From Protonemura montana (lineage: Eukaryota; Arthropoda; Insecta; Plecoptera; Nemouridae), in contig OX387604.1 in assembly GCA_947568835.1 (NCBI GenBank), positions 16,769,076 through 16,833,075 of the forward strand: a stretch of DNA of 64,000 nt, read 5' to 3'. This document shows positions 12,561 to 22,500 of this stretch, in pieces. Position numbers and translations under genes: made by a program. Numbering within the stretch: the first letter of the stretch is position 1; the number at the start of each line of letters is the position of its first letter. Under the pieces are notes generated by a model. That model had not been told where the DNA came from, made no database searches, and was given only the letters and a program-made list of their open reading frames with translations.

Positions 12561-13318
12561 TATGTGAGTACGTGAGTGACAAGCTATGTACTGTGTCAGG
12601 TATCGAAAGCCAACCTATCAAAAATCAAAATACTGTGGGTTATTTCTTTTTGATTAAAAAACATTGCTTAGAGATTGAAAAAAGACAGTTAATTAAGAAT
12701 ATAGTATTTGATTGATACGTTTGAATTTGGAGTAAACTGTTTTTGCTTTGGCAAACACAACGGCGTTGTGTCGCATTTATTTTGAAATGTAAATGTTTGA
12801 AAATGCTGAATATTGATAAAGCTTGAACGAGCAAAAGCAGCAACCTGAGATAGCACGGAGCGTTAATATTACTGTTAAAATTATATTTTAAATTAAAATT
12901 ACAGTTAGTTAAATAACCAAGCAAGTTAAAATTTATTTTTGGATATGTTTAAAATAAATCTAGTCTTAGTTCTCGTGACTTCCAAAAGGTCGCGGTGGTG
13001 CAACCCACCAGTTAGAGCTAAATAAATGGCCGACAGCGTTGCAGGGGGGGGTGTTATCACTCAAGGTCTAGTTCAAAAGATATTGTGCCGGAGTTTGTCG
13101 ACATTTCCTTCTTCGTACTCTGCCGTATTTTAAACATATCTATTGAAATTTTGAAAATATCTCCTAAACAGTCTTCTTTTTTCAATTCTTTTAAGTGTAA
13201 AGGTTCTTAGATTCGATGGATCACACAATAGATCCATTCACGCTGGTATGTACCGCATGTTTGTACGCCGAATGTCTTATTCGTGAGTCGATGACAACTT
13301 CTGCTGTCTAATTGCAGC

Positions 13319-13480
13319 GAATGAGAGAGCGAATTCACCCTCGGAAGCTAGAGTCGAGGGATCTGAGGTGCAAGAAGATCCTAAACGTTCACCCTTGAAA
13401 GAACAAAACAAGACCCACACTTTGAAGATCACTACCGAAGGTTGGTTTACCACTACCACATCCAACCTTATTTTATAGTG
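13319..13480 (+). other. possible exon or coding remnant, unrecognised
   Basis: After an AATTGCAG acceptor-like site, an open frame of 53 codons encodes a hydrophilic stretch (ANERANSPSEARVEGSEVQE ... KITTEGWFTTTTS) ending at TAG 13478. The composition looks protein-like, but no partner exon or family could be found. Confidence 0.25.
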
Positions 13481-13614
13481 TCGAGTCTTGGCGTCGATGC
13501 AGCCCTAATTTTATTACGTTTCTAGCAGGGACAGCTCGTGCTATTGGTCTGCTGTGCTGCAGCCCCACTAAAATATTATAAGTAGCAACAAAATTACCCA
13601 AAATCGCTATGAAA

Positions 13615-13911
13615 TTATCCGAAAAGAAGTGTATTTTCATTCAGATGTGAGCGAGCGCGACGCGGCAATCCTCTGGACACTGACTGCAGTCTACTATCAA
13701 TGCGCTGAGCTGCGATCGCCGCAGTTCCAAGAGGCTCGGTTCCAACGCTCTGCCGCGCACCGTCCCCTGGCCGACGTATTACGGTCTCTTTGGACTGTGC
13801 TTGCCGCAGCTCAGGCCGTTCGCATCTCAGCGACCACATGCGACGAACGATACGGCAGCGCTGTAGCTCAACAATCAGACCATAATTTAACATCTTAGAT
13901 CTGGAAACCAA
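13615..13911. other. CpG-rich block open on both strands
   Basis: About 300 bases are rich in CG dinucleotides and stand out from the AT-rich surroundings. An 89-codon frame (plus) and a 98-codon frame (minus) overlap here, and neither is recognised. The block may be a promoter-like island or a fragment of the mobile DNA that continues to 16 kb. Confidence 0.35.
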
Positions 13912-13950
13912 TCAGCTCCTGTGTGTATGAAGATCTCTAACAAATGGTAA

Positions 13951-14256
13951 TTGGTAATTATGAGTAATGACAACTATCAAGAGAGAGATGAAAAAAACAA
14001 AATACACGATAAAAATAGCACCACCTTGGCAAAAGGTCACGAGCCGCCACTGCTACCTAGTAGAGGTGATCTACAGCAGCAAGGGACAGAAGCTGTCTTG
14101 GCCGTCATTCCAGAGGAGAGTGAAAACGAACCAAACATAGTCATAGTAAACAACAGAATCAGAAGTCAAGCTGATATTAGCCCCGCCCTTTTATCCCCAG
14201 ATTTCACCTCATCTTCTGTCAGACTCAAACCCGTAGTCTACCAAAACCTAACCTGA
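13951..14256 (+). pseudogene. 101-aa hydrophilic ORF ended by a MITE
   Basis: An intact frame, with a better-placed Met at residue 4, encodes a charged Ser/Asn/Glu-rich peptide (NIVIVNNRIRSQADIS, SPALLSPDFTSSSVRLKP). Its TGA stop is the first three bases of the terminal repeat of the MITE at 14254-14391. The protein is therefore probably the 5' part of a longer coding sequence cut off by the insertion. The family is not recognised. Confidence 0.35.
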
Positions 14257-14391
14257 GAATTTTAGGGAATTACGTCCGGTTTTTCCAATCACTTGCAGTG
14301 AAATTCAGATGTTTCTGTAAATTAGAGATCCAACTTGTAGTTCAACATTTTGGTAAAACCTGACCCTAAGGATAATTCCCTAAAATTCTCA
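14254..14391. mobile_element. 138-bp foldback MITE
   Basis: The 19-bp terminal inverted repeats TGAGAATTTTAGGGAATTA are perfect, at 14254-14272 and 14373-14391. After a small gap a second paired block follows (GTCCGGTTTTTCCAA against GTCAGGTTTTACCAA in the other arm). The element is non-coding. No clear target duplication is seen, so the superfamily is unknown. Confidence 0.75.
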
Positions 14392-14599
14392 CATTCTCCA
14401 TACATTTTTCATTCATTCCACCAATCTCATTCCACTCTGCATTGCCTCTTCCTATAATTCCTTACTTTCCTAGTTTTCTTACTATTAATTTAGAATCATG
14501 CCCATTTTTACCTCTAAACTTTGCCTTTTCCAATCTATACCCGCTATCGTATGCCTTGTACGTTCGAACATTGCCTCTGTTTTCAATTCAAGATGTTCT

Positions 14600-14800
14600 G
14601 GTTTTACGCAGATGTCGCATCATCGCCCATCCAGCGCACGGAGCAGACTTTCTCTTCCGAGCAAGCGCAGTCGAAACCAGGCCCGCGCGGTCTGCTTGGC
14701 TTGCTGCGCTGGCAGACACTATCAACCAATGGGAGGTGACATGACTCACCCCAGCACAGCCAGCGCACCAAGTGCACCCAGCGCTCCCTGTGAAATGTGA
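14600..14800. other. GC-rich block with overlapping frames, unrecognised
   Basis: All three forward phases stay open across much of this stretch, which is rich in GCGC and CAGC words. No domain is recognised. It lies between the MITE and the PIN/CXC gene remnant and shares their base composition. Confidence 0.3.
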
Positions 14801-15029
14801 CTTATTTTTTTGATCGAATAGATAGTTTTCCAGAAATTAGAGCTATTTTATTATCGTGAACTTTGCCAATTTAGCATCAAAATTCTGCAAAATTGGTTCT
14901 TAATTAGTATGATTATAATATTTGTAGATGAATGCAGAATGTATTTCTGTTAATTGATAACAATTAAAAATAATACAAGATGAAAAGTTTGCTTATTGAA
15001 AGTTTTCTCTGCAGTGTTGGTTTAATGGA

Positions 15030-15164
15030 TGCTGTTGGTTCCGCCAGAGCCACTGCCAACACGAGGAGGTCGGTATCGGTTCCAACGATAGCTACACGGC
15101 GTCCAGCATTTGATTCTTCGATGGCAGTGTTGACGATCATCATTTTAGCATCTGCAGCAGCCTG
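15030..15164 (-). pseudogene. inverted 5' fragment of the PIN/CXC element gene
   Basis: The minus strand encodes AADAKMMIVNTAIEESNAGR followed by RVAIVGTDTDLLVLAVALAEP. This is the acidic core of a PIN/FEN1-like nuclease fold (the DTDLLVL motif). Its expected C-terminal continuation, including the HAVSGCDTTSA motif, lies immediately to the right but on the plus strand (15171 onward). The junction at about 15165-15170 is therefore an inversion breakpoint inside one ancestral gene. Confidence 0.65.
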
Positions 15165-15170
15165 ATAACA

Positions 15171-15962
15171 GCAGATGCCACCCTCTTCGAGCCTGGAACC
15201 ACCAGAATCTCTCCGAAGGCCTACAGCACGCAACTGCTGCAAGATGCACTTGGTGCAGACCGCGAGCACATTCTGTTCTTGCATGCCGTCTCAGGATGCG
15301 ACACCACCTCCGCACTGTTCCTTCAGGGCAAGAGAAAAGCGCTCAAGATCTTGTCACGGAAGGAAAGCCTGCGCCAAACCTTAAAAGTGTTTAACTCTCC
15401 TGATGCTGACGCAGAAACGATTGCTGCTGCAGGGGAGGAGTTCCTGATAGCTCTCTATGGTGACACCACCTCCACATCCCTCGATGCGCTGAGGTTTATA
15501 TCCTACAAGATAACGGTGGTTAAGCAAGCTTTGAATTCCAACGTCGACTTGGCCACCCTTTCGCCAACAACAGCTGCAGCGCGACAACATTCCTTCCGTG
15601 TCTACCACCAAGTGCAGCAGTGGCGAGGGAATGACCTTCCAGCCACCCTCTGGGGATAGAAACTGGAAAATGACGAACTTCATCCAGTACCAACCCTGCA
15701 GCTGCCAGCTCCCGATCAGTTATTAAATTTAGTGAGCTGCAATTGCAAGACATCGTGCAGTGGAAAGTGCAGCTGTGTGCGAGCTGGATTACGCTGCTCC
15801 CATATGTGCAGCCAGTGCAACGGTGTAACGTGCAACAACGTCATTTTACTCGAAGAGGACCCAGAGATGAACTGGAAGGTAAAGTTAGACCAATATCAAA
15901 AGTACAAAAGATGTGCTGGCAACCTGCAAATGATATTAACTTCCAGCTCTGTGTATGAATAG
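15171..15962 (+). pseudogene. PIN/FEN1-like plus CXC-domain gene remnant (mobile-element type)
   Basis: The plus frame from 15171 reads ADATLFEPGTTRISPKAYST, then LFLHAVSGCDTTSALFLQGK (the H..GCDTTS motif of this nuclease-like family). It continues with a helical region (LRFISYKITVVKQA), ARQHSFRVYHQVQQW, a TAG at 15657-15659 where related proteins usually keep a Trp, and then LQLPAPDQLLNLVSCNCK. It ends with a Cys-rich domain, CNCKTSCSGKCSCVRAGLRC..C..C....C, which resembles the tesmin/TSO1 CXC motif. The same frame resumes after the stop, so this is a single nonsense change. From memory, similar genes occur in many copies in invertebrate genomes, which suggests a mobile element. With the inverted N-terminal half, this copy is dead. 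The function of the family is not known to me. Confidence 0.65.
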
Positions 15963-18900
15963 TTTTACCACACTCAACGGTTTTACGTTTAAAAGCGATA
16001 TATGCCAATCATCCCTAGCAAATTGTTTAAATATATCTGCACATAACATTGTAAACTAATAGACTACATAAAAGCACTACCTATTCAATTTTCATGAGAT
16101 TTTTTCCACAAAAGTGAAAATAAAAGCCATATATTTTGTATCACAATTATATAGTTTATCATAAAGTTTAGTTCGATACACCGTTATGAGAGTTTCTATT
16201 GGGATGTTTTATACGCCATTAAAATGGAATCCACCGAAACTATGTACCTATACTTATTATTTACACTAAATAAGCTTTCCTTGTCGATAGAACTCAAAAT
16301 ATTATAGTCAAAACCCAAGAGATAGCCCAGATCAAGCAAATGCAAAAAATGTGTCATCTTTAAACTGCAATATTGATACTTTTTGATTTGTAATTTATCA
16401 AGCTACAACTTTTCCGTTCAACATTTTTTGATACCCCCCTTATCTTCGCCAATAATTGTGTATTTCAGCAACGCCGCCCCTAAATAGGGGTAGAAAACAA
16501 TGAAGCCGTGGTTTGATTGTTATCAACTTTCTGGCCTAAGTTTGGGGAGGTGTAAGGAACATACCCTGCAATATTCAGCTTGACACTATTTATGTCTACC
16601 TCAAACCTTTTTATTCTTGGGCTATTAGCTCGCACTTCAATCGACACCAGCGGTATCCTAGAAGCAAAACAAACTCTCATCATCTGCGATAGAAATTAAC
16701 AACTCAGTAGTTGTAACAGTTGTAGCAACAAAGAAAATAATCCCAGTACATTCTCAATAGTAATTGTAAAGTAAATATCCCAAAAGCTGGTTATTTTACA
16801 TCTTCATATATTTTCCTGTAGCAAGAAGTGCCTAAACAGAATCTTTATTATTGTGTGTTCTAAGCTGCAATACTCACTGTTAAATCAGCCCATCCCCAAT
16901 ACAGTTAGAACCACCTACATAAATGACAAAATAAGATCATGTGCGACAAAAACAAAAAATGTTCAAAAAAGAACTGAAAATTCCTGAAGGACGAGTTTAA
17001 GGGAGAAATAGAAGAATTTATTCTATTCTCAAACCTTTGCATTAAATAGTACCAAGATCAAGGGCAGATATATGTATGGGTGGTACAATATGTGCAGCGT
17101 AGGAATATATAAGCATAAGCAAACTATTTACTACGTATTACTATCTACCTACACTGCATGGAGGCTCATATATTTGAAGAATTCTGCCTTACACTATGAT
17201 GCAGATTTGGTATAAACTTTCATCTTTGAAAACGAACGCAGGAATATAGATACGAAAACCCATGATAAACAGGCGCAGTAAAATTGACCGCAGGTTGCCT
17301 AAAAGACTTCAGCTAAAATACATTTTTTCTCGTTAGCCACAGTCAACAGTTTGATTGGGTTCCTGTATCAGCATCTATCTTGTACGTAGGGAACATCCAG
17401 ATCAAATTCCTGATGTGTGAAAATGCCAAATTTGTGTAGTAGGCTGCTATTGCAAATCTTTCATTTTTATTTGTAATTTTTATTATAAGATGTGTTTCAA
17501 ATGCTATATTATGTAAAATGGTAGAAATGAAACAAAATAAATAAACAAACAAGATTCTGCATTAATCTCATGTCCACACTGTATGCAGGGCATGCGTCGG
17601 TAGATTAGAGAAAATTGCACAAAAATTGCACTGAGTGCGTCCCAAAAAAATGGGTGCAAACACACAATTGTGTGCTAAACATATTTCAAGAATATGGCAA
17701 AATACAAAACATTTTGAACAAAAGAGGGATATGAAATATTTAAAAATCGTACTCTTTACTCCGTCTTTCATCATTTGGACCATGCCCAAGGCTTTATAAA
17801 TGTGCAAAGCCATTATTTCTGATATTATTGAAACCAGACCACACCTAACTAACTCGTTAGACACAACTTTTCTAGTTGCCTCTATCCTAGAGGGGCAATC
17901 AATTTACGTATTTATCATCTTTGGGTATAGACACCATAATTGCTTCTATTTCAGAAGGATAACGGCTTAAAATAGGTAAAGGTCATGTTTGAGGGTCAAC
18001 GCCGTCGTCCTTTTCCTTCCTCGTAGGAAGGAACATCACCTCCGTTTCGAAGAGGTAACTGCTTAAAGAAAACCCATTCTTTTCTCTAAGGTAACTGTTT
18101 CATATTTAGACTACACTAAGGGATTGGCCCTGTTTTTTTCCGCGTGGTGGAAATACCTTCCTTAGATTGGGAATGCATTTGAAAATTATATGTATGATGC
18201 ATTTTTTGTTTTGACTTTGAAGGAACCCAACCATGTGAATAGGCCAACAGCCGACAGCCGTAAATTGAGCATAATAAAAGGGATTTTGCGGCTTGGGAGC
18301 ACGGCAGCCAAGTTTCCGGCCGCGCAAAAAGTCAGATATAAGACGATCCTATTAAAAGATAGTAAATAACCCTCGGACATTCGAAACAACTTAAAGAATT
18401 ACAAATCCATTGTACATATATTTCAAAAATTGACATCTATTTTCATTACTGATATATCTATTGCATGCAATTACTTGCTAGCTAAAACACAGTTAATATA
18501 TGTTAAAAGTGTGTATTTGGTTTCCTTATATCCTTGAAGAACTGTAAATTATAAAAATTCTAGTCATGTCTTGTGCTCTTTGCTGGATAAATCTCGCCCA
18601 CCTAATTAAAATTTATAACAATAACGTCGGTTACGCATTACAGACAGTTTGAAAATGGTTCGCATTAATGCTGGTGGACTTTGCCTACACTTTGCCAACT
18701 TTAGAATGCAAAATAAAGCTAGTCTTCACCGGGGAGTTTGAAAATTAACTAGGAAATTATGAAGGAACAATACATCTCGCATTTAAATTCTTTGTGAATT
18801 GATCTGTTTATTTACTTGAAATTAAATCTATTGAAAAATAAGAACTTAAAAACAAAACTAAAAGTCCTAGTGACTTCTGCTAAATACCTACCGTACACTA

Positions 18901-19440
18901 GCGGATTCTAACAATGGCTGCAAAAAAGCGGTTTGCAAGCTTGGCGTTGGGTGCATGCCAAAACCTGATAAAAGTTAAAGTAACCCAAAATATATTAATT
19001 TAAACTTTGGTTGATTAACTTTTTTTTCATTAAATTTTTATTTTTACTGAAATCATTAAATGTTTCAACCATAGAAAAACATAATGTTGTTGCTTTCAAA
19101 TCGGATAGTTAACAGTAGCATCATGGTATTATATTTTCTAGGTTGGTACAAGCACCCCAGAAAGTAGCAAACTCAATCGAGTTCTTTGTTACACTAGTGA
19201 ATATTTCTAAAATGGCGCGTAAGTATGATCTTGACCTTGGCGCGCTAGTCTTACAGCGTAAAATATTACAAAGATTGCACTTTAAAAATTGAGCAAATCG
19301 ATTCATGTATTCGTTCTTTTATTGTGGATTTACGGTTTTGATTCATAGATTCATATGAATAAGTCATTTACTCAAGAAAATGTATGTAAAATGCAAATGT
19401 TTAAGCAAAACATTATTTAAATCAAGCAAGGTCGCCTACA
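15963..19440. other. 3.5-kb intergenic stretch upstream of RSBN1
   Basis: AT-rich. No coding exon, transposon end or RNA gene could be supported. A short near-palindrome (TTGCCTCTATCCTAGAGGGGCAA) lies at 17876-17898. Confidence 0.4.
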
Positions 19441-19450
19441 AATCCCGCCT

Positions 19451-19527
19451 CCGCCATCTTCAAAAGATTTTCTGAGCGCTAGCTGCTAGTTTCATGATAG
19501 CTAGCAAGTCTTAAATCAACATGGCGG
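19451..19527. promoter_or_regulatory. paired YY1-like motifs at the RSBN1 start
   Basis: AAGATGGCGG occurs on the minus strand at 19451-19460 and AACATGGCGG on the plus strand at 19518-19527. The second overlaps the start codon. The motif core ATGGCGG is the known YY1 site, often found just downstream of metazoan transcription starts. Promoter function is inferred. Confidence 0.4.
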
Positions 19528-22500
19528 AGAATGGACTAAGTTCGTTGTCAAGTCAGGTTTGTGATTTAAAGGTAAAGATGTCAGACGATATAAATTTAAC
19601 TTCTAAGGAACCGAACAATATTGACGTCCAGAAGACTTCAACACTAACAGAGAATTCCGTGACGGCCATAGACAATAGTGACAGGGGCAGCTGTGGGAGT
19701 GCAGGCTCAACGGACATTTTTGGAATTTCTACGGCGTCCGTTACCAGTGTTGCGATAATCGAACAAAACAACACTTACAAGAGCGGAGACAATACTGCAT
19801 TCGCGACAAAGGGTGTTGTGGTTGCCGATGATGCCAAGAGAAAACGTACCTTCCACAATTATAAGGCGCTTTCCAGCACAGGTTATGTTGGCATTATTAG
19901 TGACAACATGAAACGCCTATCACCTGATGTGTCTAGTGAGAGTGATGGAGACTTTGGATCTCCTAACAAAAAAGTAAAAATCTCACAGGACACAGTTATA
20001 AGTAGAGTGCCAGGAAATGTTAGTGCAAGTGCTGCTGAACCTACTGCTTGTACAGTGCTAAGGGGTGAACCAAAACCCAAAGGTAAGTGTGTGGCACTAG
20101 GGGGTTTTTTCATAATAATATGTAGAGTGGGTATTATAACACTCATAAGTATGTGCGTATGAATTGAGTTCAGGTGAGATTTGTCTCTTGCACTGTGCAA
20201 CTGCATCATGCGTGATTTAGCGTCACTGCTACTGCGGAAAGTTTCTAGTGTGCTTCGACAATAATTGGCTAATATTAAGCGTTCTGCTGAGCGTACTGAG
20301 CAGCTACAATTGTTCGGAACATGATTTCCATCTGTCTGGTCTAGGGTTTATTTATTTAATTTTCTAATTTTTCTTAATTTGTTTTCTACTCAATACATAT
20401 TGATTGCATTTAAAACAAATTGAAAATCAGAACTTGGCATTTCACCTATTAAGCTAAATACTGTATGTAGTGAGAGCCACAGCATTGGCCATGGCATTTA
20501 TCTAAGTATCTGCTGAGTCTTATTTGTTGACAAAACGCATAGCACACACCATGTCCTACCTGTGGTAATTCACTGCATGGGCTCCAACTGATGCAATATC
20601 ACTTTAATAGTGTTGGGATCGGTTGTTTCTGATAATGGCCATGGTTCGAACCCCTTTTGAGCCCCAGAATACATCTTTCCTTGTGGGGTTAATGTTGCTT
20701 GGCAAACATTTTGTGGATTTGAATGAAAAGATAACCTACCCACAAATCAACTACGTGTCAGCAAGAGTAGAAAAATTTTCTTTGAATTTGTTGGTGATTA
20801 AATATAGACAGGTACTAAGTATTATTGAAGTATTTTCAAGGCCACCTCCTTGTCTGCTATATTTTATATCATTTTCTTTAATGTGTTATCAGGGCCTCCA
20901 TTTTATTGAGACCTGGAACATTATTTAAGATACTCTGAAAACATGAAATACTAAGCATAAGAGATTCAATGAAAGTTTGAACATTTGATAGCTCATTTGT
21001 CAGGCTGAGATCGTCTGACGGAGCTTCTCAAATGTTTGGACGAAGGTGTGTACTGTCCAAAACCTTTGGACAATACACACCTTAGGCAAATCTGCACTTC
21101 TTTAATTTAATTTATTTTCTGTTCAATTGCTGCGGTCTTTTCGGCAATCTGTAGACTATAAGCACAAACTGGCAGCACTACACAGTTTCCATCAGCTGCA
21201 TGCTGCATCTCTCAAATCAGACAATCCCAGAAATATTTGTGATATTTCAAAGCTATCTTATGACAGGGTTCGTTACTATTTTTAAAATATCTTGTGCACC
21301 ATAACAAATCTTTTAATACAAATTGGAAAATTTCATTCACAGATTTACCTGAACACCACAGCGAACACCATAAAAGGCACAAAAAGAAGAAAAAGCATAA
21401 GGATCGTGAAAAAGAAAGGTCCAAGTATCATGACAAAAGGAAAGGCAACAGCTGGGACCAGACCAAAAATGCTATGTTGGATGTAGAGAAGAAAGCATGG
21501 GAAGAAGCATGCTCCAACAATGGCGAGGTTGGCATCGAGCGGCTGGCTCCGTCGTACGAGTCTGGCAAGAACGATATTTTAACAAATACCAAGCATGCTT
21601 GGAATGATATGTGCTATGATGAAGGTGTGAAGACAAACGCCACTGAAAATGGCTGCGAAGCTATTTTTATCAAACCTGAAGAAGAGAACAGAAAATGTGC
21701 TGATACTAAGGCGTATATTTCAAAAACAAGTGTATGTTATAGTGGGATGAAGGTCCCTGAGAAAAAAGATGAAGCTGAGGAACCAGATTTGAAAGCCAAA
21801 TCACAATTATCTAGTCAGATTTTGAGGAAAGAAGCAGATACAAAAATGCTACCACCATTTCCCACTTTAAATGTGTCCAATTCAGATAATCCGGACACTG
21901 CACTTCTCGATGAGAGACCGTATTCTCCTTGCCTGACAGTTCCTGTTGAGCAATGGGACATCATGTCCGGGAAGCTAAGTTTGACTATTAAGCCGGAGCC
22001 AATGCACAACGGCTTGATGAGCAATGAAGAAATTGAATCGAGTGCAATTACTGATGATATAGAAGAGGGTGATGTCCCGTCTGATACTTCTAATGTGCAA
22101 CTTGCAGTTCAGGGAGCAAATGACTTAAATTTCAAGATCTCAGAAAACAAATTGGTTGCTGATGTTGTTCAAGAAGAAATGGAAAAAGAAGAGAGAAGCT
22201 ACACTCCTCCTCTATTTCTGCCAGTGCACACTCATCCACAAAGCAGTGACAGTAGCGATCACATTACCTCTCTAACGGAATCAGATATAAATATGTCATC
22301 CGAATGTGTAGTAACTTCCGAAACTGATACTAGCAAAGTCACAATTGGTATAGATTCTAGAGAAATTACATCTGATCTCGAAAATTCATCAGTTGCAACT
22401 GAATTAACAGTACAATCATTACAGGAGATAAGTTATGAATCAGAGGAAATGGTCAGTGCAAATGAAAAAAATGCATTTCCTGCTGGTGATCCGAAGCCGA

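Noticed and set aside
20640-20660. GGTTCGAACC B-box as part of a tRNA gene
   Set aside because: No A box or cloverleaf arms upstream.
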